Source: Kribbella sp. NBC_00382
GTDB lineage: Bacteria; Actinomycetota; Actinomycetes; Propionibacteriales; Kribbellaceae
Direction of reading: 5' to 3'
Assembly: GCF_036067295.1 (NCBI RefSeq)
Contig: NZ_CP107954.1
Location: forward strand, 7,130,001 to 7,194,000
Length of the DNA: 64,000 nucleotides
The notes beneath the pieces were generated by a model that saw nothing but the letters and a program-made list of their open reading frames with translations, had not been told where the DNA came from and did no database searches. Below are positions 7,891 through 16,507 of this stretch, in pieces (positions within the stretch are counted from its first letter, which is position 1; every line of letters begins with the position of its first letter). A program made the position numbers and the translations under genes.

Positions 7891-10473
7891 ATGTCGTTGA
7901 GTGAAAGAGGATTCCCGGAGAGCTTCGAGCATCCGGCCGCAGGCGCGAGCACTCTGGTCGCCGAACTGTTGGCGATCCGGTGGCGTGACGGGGCGGAGCG
8001 CGGGGGCAAGGAAGAGTTGCTCGCGGAGACCGGGGTCGAGCAGGCGTCGATCGGTGATACCGACCGCCGGCCCGTTCTCGCGGTCAATCAGACCGACGGG
8101 CTTTGGTGGGTACGACGCGGGGACGGATCCGCCGGCGACGAGGAGCTGGTCGACCAGCTCGGGTCCAGCCCGCTGGTCGAGTGGGTGGCACCGGCGTACC
8201 GGGCCGCGGGCGCCGAGCGGGCGGCGAACGAGGCAGCGGCCTCCGGTGCTGTCTTCACCGTCAACCCGACCAGGCTTTACGTCCGGCAGCAGATCCTCGA
8301 CGCGGCCAGGAGTACGGGAACACCAGACCTGGCACCGGATCCGGGGCGCCAGAGCCGGCTGCCGGAGTACTCCGTGATGCGGGTGACGAACGGTACGGCG
8401 CTGTCTGTGGCGGCCAGGCTTGCGGGCTCGCCTGAAGCCAGAGGCGTCGCCGGTGCGGCCGTCGTCCGGTTCGAGACCGTGCCCTTCGTCTCGCCGACCT
8501 GTTCGGTATCGGCGGCCCGGGGCAACTGCCGGCCGCCCGCGGGCGAGTTCGTCCCGAATGATCCGCAGTTCGGCAGCCAATGGGGATTGCAACGGATGGA
8601 GGTGCCTCGGGCATGGCAGATCGTGCGTGGTTCGCCCGATGTCGTTGTGGCGGTGATCGACGAGGGAGTCGAGTTGGGTCACCCCGATCTCTCGCTGTAC
8701 CCGCAGTCGTGGAACGCGTCCTCCGACACTCCAGACGGCAGCCCGACCGGAGACCACGGCACTGCCTGCGCCGGGATCATCGCAGCTAGGCTCGACAACT
8801 CCCAGGGCGTGGCCGGGGTGGCCGGCGGATGCCGCGTGATGGCCATCGCCACCTCCACCTGGGCCGACGTGGACGTCGCCGAAGGTCTCTACTTCGCGGC
8901 GGACAACGGCGCCAAGGTCGTCTCGATGAGCTTCGGCGTCTACGAGTCGTGGGGAGCCTGGGACTTCGACCTGATCCGGGACGCGCTGCAGTACGCGCAC
9001 GACCAGGGTCTGCTTCTGGTCGCGGCCTCCGGCAACGAGGACGGCGCCGTCGCCCGCTTCCCCGGAAGTGACTCGCGCACGCTGTGCGTCGGCGGCTCCA
9101 ACCGCAGTGACGAACGCAAGCGCACCGGTGACGCGTCCGCCGAGGACTGGTGGGGAGCTTCCTACGGTCCCGATGTCGACGTCGTCGCTCCCTGCCTGGA
9201 GATCCCGACGACCGACCGGCTCGGCGGCGACGGGTACGACGCCGGCGACTACTTCGGCTTCTTCAACGGGACATCGTCGGCGACTCCTGCCGTGGCCGGA
9301 CTGGGCGCGTTGGCGTTCAGCCTGCGACCACAGCTCGACAACGTCGCCGTGCGACAGATGATCGAGAGCACCTGCGACAAGATCTCGCCCGCCCTGTACG
9401 CCTACGCGAACGTGGCCGGCAAACCGTCCGGTACCTGGAACGACGAGGTCGGCTACGGGCGGGTCAACGCCGAGCGGCTGATGCTGACCGCCTGCGCCAC
9501 AGGTGACAGTTCCGAGGACTGCACCGGGTGCGGTGGCAACTGCGAGGAGGAGACTCCGAGCGAGTGCCGGAGCCCGCGGCCGGTGCCATGGCTCCCGTTC
9601 GACCGCTGCCAGTACTTCTACGAGGCTCGCGTCTTCGATGTCGGCCGGATCGAACAGGGCCGGGTGGAGCTCCGAGTCACCTACGAGCACTGCCTCCGGC
9701 TACTGGGCCAGCAGCAGGGACCGTTGCTGTACACAACGACTCTGCTGCCCGGTGAGAAGGTCGTGCTGTACGAGTACGACCGGTACCGCCGGGTGCGGTC
9801 GGAGGAACAGCGGCTGTCCGTCCACTCGTCGTTCCGGCAGACGATGAGCGCGCTGTCGCAGACCCGCCGGTTCGCGTCCGCCGCCGCGTACGCCGAGACC
9901 CTGACCGATATCCGCACCTCGATGGACACCTCGGTGTCGGCCGGCGGTGGCCTGGCCGGGTTCTTCGGCGCGCCCACCGTCCAGGGCGAGTTCTCCCTCG
10001 CCACCGAGACCTCGCTGGCCAGCGGATCGTCGGTGACCACGGTCTCCGACCAGTTCACCCAGAACGCCATCACGGCCGCGCAGTCGACCGAGTCCGAGCG
10101 GTCGGTCGTCGTGTCGACCTTCGAGGAGGCCGAGCACCAGCAGTCGACCCGGCGGGTGCTGCGCAACCGCAACCACTGCCACGCGGTCACGTACCTGGTC
10201 CGCCGGGCCCTCGAGGTCTACGAAGCACACAGCCGGGTGATGTCGGTCGAGTGGCGGGTCGGGGACGGGATCTGGCGAGCTCTGAACGATCTGACCCGCG
10301 AGGTGGAGGGGGTCCTCAAGGACCTCGGCGACAAACTCCCCCGCCCCGGTGAGGAGGCCCGCGACCAGCGCTCGATCACGTTGCCTACGGACGGGACGCT
10401 CTACGAGCCGATGCTCGCCTACTGCTCGTCGTGCGAACCGGAAGATCAAGCCAGGCAGCTGGACCGTGCCTAG
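7891..10473 (+). CDS. Subtilisin-like protease without a signal peptide, with unassigned C-terminal domain
   Basis: 860 residues from ATG 7891 (GGGGTGGG five bases upstream); a GTG at 7882 would add three. The N-terminal 200 residues look like a propeptide and contain no signal peptide or membrane helix. The S8 catalytic triad is intact: Asp257 in AVIDEGVELGHPD, His289 in GDHGTACAG and Ser462 in FNGTSSATPAVAG. A Cys-rich linker follows (about residues 532-560, with CTGCGGNC), then about 300 residues I cannot assign. That region contains LLYTTTLLPGEKVVLYEYDRY, an Ala/Ser/Thr-rich helical stretch, and a Cys pair at the end. The missing export signal means it acts inside the cell, on lysis, or uses a non-classical route. 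Confidence 0.85.
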   Translation: MSLSERGFPESFEHPAAGASTLVAELLAIRWRDGAERGGKEELLAETGVEQASIGDTDRRPVLAVNQTDGLWWVRRGDGSAGDEELVDQLGSSPLVEWVAPAYRAAGAERAANEAAASGAVFTVNPTRLYVRQQILDAARSTGTPDLAPDPGRQSRLPEYSVMRVTNGTALSVAARLAGSPEARGVAGAAVVRFETVPFVSPTCSVSAARGNCRPPAGEFVPNDPQFGSQWGLQRMEVPRAWQIVRGSPDVVVAVIDEGVELGHPDLSLYPQSWNASSDTPDGSPTGDHGTACAGIIAARLDNSQGVAGVAGGCRVMAIATSTWADVDVAEGLYFAADNGAKVVSMSFGVYESWGAWDFDLIRDALQYAHDQGLLLVAASGNEDGAVARFPGSDSRTLCVGGSNRSDERKRTGDASAEDWWGASYGPDVDVVAPCLEIPTTDRLGGDGYDAGDYFGFFNGTSSATPAVAGLGALAFSLRPQLDNVAVRQMIESTCDKISPALYAYANVAGKPSGTWNDEVGYGRVNAERLMLTACATGDSSEDCTGCGGNCEEETPSECRSPRPVPWLPFDRCQYFYEARVFDVGRIEQGRVELRVTYEHCLRLLGQQQGPLLYTTTLLPGEKVVLYEYDRYRRVRSEEQRLSVHSSFRQTMSALSQTRRFASAAAYAETLTDIRTSMDTSVSAGGGLAGFFGAPTVQGEFSLATETSLASGSSVTTVSDQFTQNAITAAQSTESERSVVVSTFEEAEHQQSTRRVLRNRNHCHAVTYLVRRALEVYEAHSRVMSVEWRVGDGIWRALNDLTREVEGVLKDLGDKLPRPGEEARDQRSITLPTDGTLYEPMLAYCSSCEPEDQARQLDRA

Positions 10474-10482
10474 GATGCTGCT

Positions 10483-11346
10483 ATGAAGCGACTCGAAATC
10501 GGCGATGGCCGGGTTGTGGAGTACCTGGTCGAGGGGCCTGCCGATGGGCGGCCGCTCGTGATGCACCACGGCACGCCGGGTGTGGCGATGGCCTTGGAGC
10601 CGATTGTCGAGGCGGCTGCGCGACATGGGTTGCGGTTCGTCACTCACAGTCGGCCGGGGTACAGCGACAGCACGCCGCAGCCGGGTCGGCGGGTGGCTGA
10701 TGTCGCGGACGATGTCGGTGCGCTGCTCGACGTACTCGGCGCGGACGAGTTCGTGACCCTTGGATGGTCGGGTGGCGGGCCGCATGCTCTTGCCTGTGCG
10801 GCCTTGTTGCCGGACAGGTGCCGGGCGGCGGCGGTCATCGCGGGCGTGGCGCCGTACGACGCCGAGGGGCTCGATTGGCTGGCCGGGATGGGTGACGAGA
10901 ATGTCGCCGAGTTCGGAGCGGCGGCGATCGGCAAGGATGCGCTCGACACCTACCTGGCCGAGGCGAGTGCGGAGTTGAAGGACGTCCAGCCTGACGACAT
11001 CATCGCTGCCTTCGGCGATCTGTTGTCCGCGGTCGATCAGACTGCTCTCCATGGCGGCCTTGCCGACTACCTGGCCGCTTCGTGCCGGGCCGCCGTCTCC
11101 CGCGGGTACGACGGCTGGCGCGACGACGACCTCGCCTTTCTCGCCGATTGGGGTGTCGACCTTGCGAGCATCCGGGTCCCGGTCTCGATCTGGCAAGGCG
11201 ACCAGGACCGGATGGTGCCGCGCGACCACGGCCGCTGGCTCGGCGAGCACGTCCCCGGCGCAACCACGCAGTTGGTGGCGGGCGAAGGCCACTTGTCCTT
11301 GATCAACAACATCGACTCGATCGTGGCCGGCCTCGCCTCGGCCTGA
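10483..11346 (+). CDS. Alpha/beta-hydrolase fold protein
   Basis: 287 residues, the usual size for the family. The oxyanion-hole motif HHGTPG (residues 28-33), the nucleophile elbow GWSGGG with Ser96, an acidic residue in WQGDQDRMVP and a final His in GEGHLSL make a complete Ser-Asp-His triad. The closest pattern is the proline-iminopeptidase/haloalkane-dehalogenase-like group of soluble cytoplasmic hydrolases. The substrate cannot be told. It begins nine bases after the upstream protease and may be co-transcribed. A strong hairpin follows. Confidence 0.88.
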   Translation: MKRLEIGDGRVVEYLVEGPADGRPLVMHHGTPGVAMALEPIVEAAARHGLRFVTHSRPGYSDSTPQPGRRVADVADDVGALLDVLGADEFVTLGWSGGGPHALACAALLPDRCRAAAVIAGVAPYDAEGLDWLAGMGDENVAEFGAAAIGKDALDTYLAEASAELKDVQPDDIIAAFGDLLSAVDQTALHGGLADYLAASCRAAVSRGYDGWRDDDLAFLADWGVDLASIRVPVSIWQGDQDRMVPRDHGRWLGEHVPGATTQLVAGEGHLSLINNIDSIVAGLASA

Positions 11347-11351
11347 CCCTG

Positions 11352-11385
11352 GGGCCGGTACGACTGAGCAAAGTCGTACCGGCCC
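11352..11385. terminator. Bidirectional hairpin terminator between convergent genes
   Basis: Perfect 14-bp stem GGGCCGGTACGACT / AGTCGTACCGGCCC with loop GAGCAA. It lies between the hydrolase stop and the stop of the convergent glycanase gene, so it can serve both strands. Confidence 0.88.
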
Positions 11386-11393
11386 TTCCCGGG

Positions 11394-14300
11394 TTAGGAG
11401 TTCCAGACCTGGAAATCGGAGATCTGGCCGGCGATCCAGCCGGTGTTGGCGGTGAGGTTGAGCCGGAAGTACCGCTGGGCGGTCGGGTTGAAGGTGATGG
11501 TCACCGTGTTGTTGTTGCCGGGGGCAAAGTTGTAGCCGGCGGATCCGGCGACGGTGCTGAAGTTCGAGCCGTCGGTGCTGCCGAGGACGGACAGGGTCTG
11601 GGTGCGGGCTCCCCAGCCGGCGGGGAGTTGCAGGACGATCCGGCCGGCGCTCTGCGCGGAGCCGAGGTCGACCTGGAGCCACTGCGGGAAGGCGTTGTTC
11701 GCGCTCTCCCAGTACGTCGCCTGGTTCCCGTCGGTCGCGTTGCTCGACTGGTATACGTCGTTGTGGCTCGACTCGCTGGTCGGCTTGCCAGCGGCGAGGT
11801 TGGTGTTGGGGGCACCAGCGCCGGTACCCGACAACGCAACCGTGGTGGGGTTGTTGGTCGCATTGCTGTTGATCGTCAACGACCCCGAACGAGTGCCCGA
11901 CGCGGTCGGCCGGAAGCTGACATTGACCGTGCAGGAGGCGTTGACCGCGATGCTGCCGCAGTTGTTGGTCTGCGTGTAGTCCCCCGACACAGTGACGCTC
12001 GAGACCGAGGCAGCCAGGCTGCCCGTGTTGGTCACCGTGACCGCCTTGGCGGCGCTGGTCGTGTTGAGTGCCTGCGACGCGAAGGTGAGCGACGACGGGT
12101 TGGTGCTCAGGATCGGAGTGTTGATCGGGCTGCCACCACTCGGGTACACCTCGAACTCCGACACCTGCCCAGCAGGCCAACCACTGTTGCCGGTGACGTT
12201 GACCCGGACATACCGGGCGTTGGTTGCCGGAACGGTGATGTTCACGACGTTGGCCGGTGAGGTGAAGGTGTACGTGGCCGAGGCCACCGGCGTACTGAAG
12301 CTGGAGCCGTCAGTACTCGCCTGGACCGACAGCGTCTGCGTGCGGGTGCCCCAGGCCGTGGTCGGCGGAAGCTTCAGCGTCACCTTGCCGATGCTGCGCG
12401 CAGATCCGAGGTCCACCTGCAGCCACTGCGGGAAGGCATTGTTGACGCTTTCCCAATAGGTGTTGGCGTTGCCGTCCGTTGCCGTGGCGGGGATCTGGGT
12501 GCCGTTGACCTGGCTGCTCGCCGTGGCCGGTTTGCCGAGGGCGAGGTTGGTGTCGGTCCCGATCCCGTTGCCTGTCAGGGAAATCGAGGCTGGGCTGGCG
12601 TTGCTGGTGACAGTCACGCCGCCGGTACGAGCTCCCGATGCGGTTGGCCGGAAGGTGACGGTGACCGTGCAGGACGCACCGACTGCGATGGTCGAGCAGT
12701 TGTTCGTCTGACTGAAGTCGCCGGTGGCGGACACGCCCGAGACGGTCGCTGACGTGGTACCGGAGTTCGTCACTGTGACGGTTTGGGTCGACGAGGAGCT
12801 GCCCACTGCTGTGTCCGGGAAGGACAGGCTGCTCGGGTTGGCGCCAAGGATCGGGCCGGGTGCGACGCCGGTGCCCGAGAGCGGGACGGTGTTGGTGACG
12901 CCGGCGGCGGTGACAGTCAGGTTGCCGGAGCGGCCACCCGCGGCCGTCGGGCTGAAGGTCACGTTGACGGTGCACGAGCCGCCGGCCGCGATGCTGGTGC
13001 CGCAGTTGTTGGTCTGCGCGAAGTCACCGGTGATCGCGATGGAGCTGACCGGCGCTGCCGCAGTACCGCTGTTCGTGACGGTGACGGTCTTCGGCGCGCT
13101 CGACGAGCCGGTCGCGACGGAGCCGAAGCCGACGGCGGTCGGGCTGATCGAGATCGACGAACCGTTGTCCGGCAGGTACGGCGGGAAGGTGGGCGCGGTG
13201 ATGTTCTGGCACTGGTTGGCGCCGAAGATCCCCGAGTTGCCACCACCGTCGGTGAGCGTGAAGCCGACGCCGCAGTTGTAGATCGGGCCGGGCGCCTGGG
13301 TCCCGGTGGCCGTGCTGTTGGTGATGGTCGCCGAGCCGCCGACCTGCTCCTGGACCACCCAGGTACCGGTGTTCTGGATCGTCGCGTTGTTGATCTTCAC
13401 GTTGGTGATGTTCGAGCCCGACACGAACTGGATCGCCTCGAACGGGCTCTGCTGGATCAGGATGTTGTCGACGTTGGTCAGGCCGGTCATCGCACCGTCG
13501 CGCGCGTCGAACCACAGCGCGCCGACTCCGAAGTTCCAGTTCGGATCCAGTCCCCCGGACCGGATGATCGTGTTGCGCAGTACGTCGGTCCGTCCGAGCG
13601 TCGTCGAGCCGAACCGCTGCGCGACGTGGATCGCACCGCCCTGCGTGAGGCCAGCGTCGATCACCCGGTTGTCGGTGACGAAGTTGTCGTGGCCGCCGTA
13701 GATGGCGATGCCGTTGGCCAGGATCGGGTACTGCACCGTGTTGTGGTCGAACGAGTCGTTCGCGTCTGCGTTCTGCTCGGCCCAGGTGGCCAGGCCGTCG
13801 TCGCCGAGGTTGCGCAGATCGCTGTTGGTGACCTTCGAGTTCGTGACGCCGTTGTGGAAGTTGACGCCGTCAGCGGTCACGTTGCGGATCCGCAGCCCGC
13901 TCATCACCAGGTTGGTGAACGGGCCGTCCATCCAGGCGCCGACCTTCTCGTGCTCGATCCACACCCGGTCCACGGTCGAGTTGTTCAGCGCGCCGCCGAT
14001 GCCGTTCACCTGAGCACCGTCGTTGCGCTCCTGGACGTCGCCGAAGATCGCGAAGTCCGACAGGTGTACGCCGCTGCTGGCATTGGGCGCGTAGTTGCCG
14101 TAGAAACCCGGTGCCGCACCGACGACGGTCGAGTGCCACATGCCCGCACCCTTGAAGGTGATGTTGTTCAGGATCAGGTGCCCCGGGATCTTGAACGTGC
14201 CCGGCGGGATCCACACGGTGCCACCGGATCCGGCCTGCGTCATCGCCGAGTTGAACGCGTTGGTGGAGTCGGCTGCGCCGGTCGGGTCCGCGCCTGCACT

Positions 14301-14948
14301 GGTCACCGAGACCGAACCGGCCGGCTGGGACAAGGCGCCCGCGACGTTCTCGAAGTCGGCGAAGTCGATCGTGTACGACGACGCGGTGTCCTCGGCATCG
14401 ACCTGCAGCTTGAACTTGGTACCGGCCGGATAGGTGGTCGGGAACAGCCGGTGGGCCTCGTCGTAGAAGTGGTGCGGGTTGCTCCCCGGCGTATTCGTGA
14501 ACGGGTAGCCGCCGTAGTACCAGCTGTACGCGTTGGTCAGGGTGAAGTTCGGCTGCTTGGTCCCGTTGACGTAGAGCGACAGTTGCGGCGTATAGACCGA
14601 CCCTCCCCCGGTGTCCGGGATGCTGTAGCGGAAGACGATCGAGTTGGTCGCCGACGGCGTCGTGAACTCGACGAACTTCCCGGTACCTTGCAACGTCACC
14701 GCCTTGCGGTAGGACGCCTCGGCCGCCAGCGTGTTGTACGCGGCGCTCGGGCCGATGAGGGTGCCGTTGGTCGACGAGTTCTCGGCCTGTACTTCGACGT
14801 ACGGCAAGGTCGCGCCGACACCGCCCGACGCCGCGGCCCAGGCCGGCCCGGTTGCCGAGACGGCAAGTCCGGCGGCGATCACGGCGCTGCAGACGGCGAG
14901 TACACCGACGCGAGCCTTCCGACTCCAGGATTCGATTGACCGGAACAT
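11394..14948 (-). CDS. Secreted right-handed beta-helix glycoside hydrolase, GH87 (alpha-1,3-glucanase/mycodextranase) type, multi-domain
   Basis: 1184 residues from MFRSIESWSRKARVG; the frame is open 21 codons further, but the signal peptide (core GVLAVCSAVIAAGLAVSAT, cut after AWA) begins here. Order of parts: a CBM6/35-like domain (LPYVEVQAENSSTNG), a parallel beta-helix (about 210-600) with ADPTGAADSTNAFNSAM, GGTVWIPPGTF, FGDVQERNDG, VWIEHEKVGAWMDGP, ADGVN and GDDGLA, two ASH-like domains with the FxPTAxG signature, a discoidin/F5-8C domain, another ASH domain and a final discoidin domain. The aspartate-rich helix motifs match GH87 as I know it; GH55 or a pectate-lyase relative is the alternative. 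It probably attacks alpha-glucan of fungal walls or biofilm. Confidence 0.78.
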   Translation of the reverse strand: MFRSIESWSRKARVGVLAVCSAVIAAGLAVSATGPAWAAASGGVGATLPYVEVQAENSSTNGTLIGPSAAYNTLAAEASYRKAVTLQGTGKFVEFTTPSATNSIVFRYSIPDTGGGSVYTPQLSLYVNGTKQPNFTLTNAYSWYYGGYPFTNTPGSNPHHFYDEAHRLFPTTYPAGTKFKLQVDAEDTASSYTIDFADFENVAGALSQPAGSVSVTSAGADPTGAADSTNAFNSAMTQAGSGGTVWIPPGTFKIPGHLILNNITFKGAGMWHSTVVGAAPGFYGNYAPNASSGVHLSDFAIFGDVQERNDGAQVNGIGGALNNSTVDRVWIEHEKVGAWMDGPFTNLVMSGLRIRNVTADGVNFHNGVTNSKVTNSDLRNLGDDGLATWAEQNADANDSFDHNTVQYPILANGIAIYGGHDNFVTDNRVIDAGLTQGGAIHVAQRFGSTTLGRTDVLRNTIIRSGGLDPNWNFGVGALWFDARDGAMTGLTNVDNILIQQSPFEAIQFVSGSNITNVKINNATIQNTGTWVVQEQVGGSATITNSTATGTQAPGPIYNCGVGFTLTDGGGNSGIFGANQCQNITAPTFPPYLPDNGSSISISPTAVGFGSVATGSSSAPKTVTVTNSGTAAAPVSSIAITGDFAQTNNCGTSIAAGGSCTVNVTFSPTAAGGRSGNLTVTAAGVTNTVPLSGTGVAPGPILGANPSSLSFPDTAVGSSSSTQTVTVTNSGTTSATVSGVSATGDFSQTNNCSTIAVGASCTVTVTFRPTASGARTGGVTVTSNASPASISLTGNGIGTDTNLALGKPATASSQVNGTQIPATATDGNANTYWESVNNAFPQWLQVDLGSARSIGKVTLKLPPTTAWGTRTQTLSVQASTDGSSFSTPVASATYTFTSPANVVNITVPATNARYVRVNVTGNSGWPAGQVSEFEVYPSGGSPINTPILSTNPSSLTFASQALNTTSAAKAVTVTNTGSLAASVSSVTVSGDYTQTNNCGSIAVNASCTVNVSFRPTASGTRSGSLTINSNATNNPTTVALSGTGAGAPNTNLAAGKPTSESSHNDVYQSSNATDGNQATYWESANNAFPQWLQVDLGSAQSAGRIVLQLPAGWGARTQTLSVLGSTDGSNFSTVAGSAGYNFAPGNNNTVTITFNPTAQRYFRLNLTANTGWIAGQISDFQVWNS

Positions 14949-15162
14949 GCGCAGCTCGCTCTCGACAGGGGCGGATAGTCGATGGTGGCCAGACCGTAAC
15001 GCCACCGACACATCTACGCAATATCTCGATCAATCTTTGCAAGAACCGAACCGACACCCGGCCTCATGCCAAGGGTCCTTCATCTTCCCGACGGCGGCTG
15101 CCGGGTGGCGGACCTGATCGTGGACGCCGCCAGGTCAACCTCCTGACTGCGTCGCACCTACT

Positions 15163-15180
15163 CCGGATCGGCCGATCCGG
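15163..15180. terminator. Palindrome downstream of the aldehyde dehydrogenase gene
   Basis: Perfect 18-base palindrome CCGGATCGGCCGATCCGG (7-bp stem with a 4-base loop if it folds as RNA), 24 bases after the minus-strand ALDH stop and about 215 bases before the glycanase start. It is more likely a terminator than an operator, but either is possible. Confidence 0.5.
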
Positions 15181-15203
15181 CGTAGCCGTCGTCTGCGGAG
15201 GCG

Positions 15204-16505
15204 TCAGTCGAGCGGGCGGTCGAGGACGGCCTTCAGGTGGCTGAAGGTGTCGATCGAGTACTTGCCGTGGTACCGGCCCATGCCGCTCTCGCCGACGCCG
15301 CCGAACGGGAGGTCGGTCGCGGTCAGGTGGACCACCGGGTGACCGAACCCGACCGCGCCCGAGGAGGTCTCGGCGAGGATGCGCTGCTTGGTCTCGTCGG
15401 ACTCGGTGAACGCGTAGAGCGCGAGCGGCTTGTCCCGGTCGCGGATGAAGGCGAGCGCCTCGTCCAGCGACGCGACGGTCAGGATCGGCAGGATCGGGCC
15501 GAAGATCTCCTGGCCCATCACCGGCGAGTCCGGAGAAACGTCGGTCAGCACGGTCGGGGCGATGTACTTCGCGGCCTTGTCCGTCTCGCCGCCGACCACA
15601 ACCTTGCCGCTGGCAAGCAATCCGGAGAGCCGGTCGAAATGACGCTCGTTGACGATCCGGCCGTAGTCCTTACTCGTCGACGGGTCGTCACCGAACTTCC
15701 GGCGTACCTCATCGGTCAGCGCCGCCTCGAGCGGAGCCGAGTCGCCGATCGCCAGCACGTAGTCGGGAGCGACGCAGGTCTGGCCGGCGTTCAGGTACTT
15801 GGCCCGGACCAGCCGTCCTGCGACCAGAACGGGATCGACGTCGGTATCGACGATCACCGGGCTCTTGCCGCCGAGCTCCAGTGCGACCGGGGTCAGATGC
15901 TTCGCGGCGGCGGTCATCACGATCACGCCGACAGCACCATTGCCGGTGTAGAAGATGTGGTCGAAACGCTGCTCCAGAAGGGCGGTGGTCTCCGGGATGC
16001 CACCTTCGACGACTCCCACTGCAGACGAATCCAGGTACGCCGGTAGGTGCCGCGCGATCGCCGCGGACACGGTCGGCGACAGCTCGCTCGGCTTCACCAC
16101 CGCAACGTTGCCTGCGGCAAAGATCCCGACCAGTGGGGCGAGCGCGAGGTGCAGCGGGTAGTTCCACGGCCCGATCACCAGCGCGACGCCGAGCGGCTCA
16201 CGGATCACCTCTGCTTTGCCAGGCTGCAGCTTCTCCGGGAGCGGTGCCGGCTCCGGCGCGAGCCAGGCGTCGAGGTGCTCCAGCGTGTGGTCGATCTCGT
16301 TGATGACGAACTGCAGTTCGGTGCCGCGCGCCTCTTCGGCGGGCTTGCCGAGGTCGGCGTACAGAGCGTCGACGAAGTCTTTGTCCTGCTCGAGGAGCAT
16401 GGTCTTCAGCGCCGTGAGCTGCGCCCGGCGCCACTCGACCGGACGGGTCACGCGGGAGTCGAAGGTGGCCCGGAGGTCGGTGACGAGCTTTGGAATATCG
16501 GTCAT
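15204..16505 (-). CDS. NAD(P)-dependent aldehyde dehydrogenase, short class-3 type
   Basis: 433 residues from ATG 16505; the frame continues upstream but overlaps the neighbouring gene. It is at the short end of the family, like class-3 fatty/aromatic aldehyde dehydrogenases, and lacks their C-terminal membrane anchor. The cofactor-site motif GPWNYPLHLALAP (112-124), Glu210 in ELGGKSP, catalytic Cys244 in NAGQTC and EIFGPILP are all present. It oxidises aldehydes to acids in the cytoplasm. It starts two bases from the CoA-transferase stop, so the two are almost certainly one operon, possibly oxidising and activating a carbonyl compound. A role alongside the nearby alcohol dehydrogenase of the prm operon is only inference. 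Confidence 0.92.
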   Translation of the reverse strand: MTDIPKLVTDLRATFDSRVTRPVEWRRAQLTALKTMLLEQDKDFVDALYADLGKPAEEARGTELQFVINEIDHTLEHLDAWLAPEPAPLPEKLQPGKAEVIREPLGVALVIGPWNYPLHLALAPLVGIFAAGNVAVVKPSELSPTVSAAIARHLPAYLDSSAVGVVEGGIPETTALLEQRFDHIFYTGNGAVGVIVMTAAAKHLTPVALELGGKSPVIVDTDVDPVLVAGRLVRAKYLNAGQTCVAPDYVLAIGDSAPLEAALTDEVRRKFGDDPSTSKDYGRIVNERHFDRLSGLLASGKVVVGGETDKAAKYIAPTVLTDVSPDSPVMGQEIFGPILPILTVASLDEALAFIRDRDKPLALYAFTESDETKQRILAETSSGAVGFGHPVVHLTATDLPFGGVGESGMGRYHGKYSIDTFSHLKAVLDRPLD

Positions 16506-16507
16506 CT

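Noticed and set aside
9700..12180. 826-codon minus-strand frame spanning three loci
   Set aside because: Crosses real genes on both strands and a strong terminator, with no conserved motif.
12783..14939. 718-codon plus-strand open frame opposite the glycanase
   Set aside because: Arg/Val/Gly-rich shadow typical of high-GC DNA; the minus strand has a signal peptide and recognisable domains.
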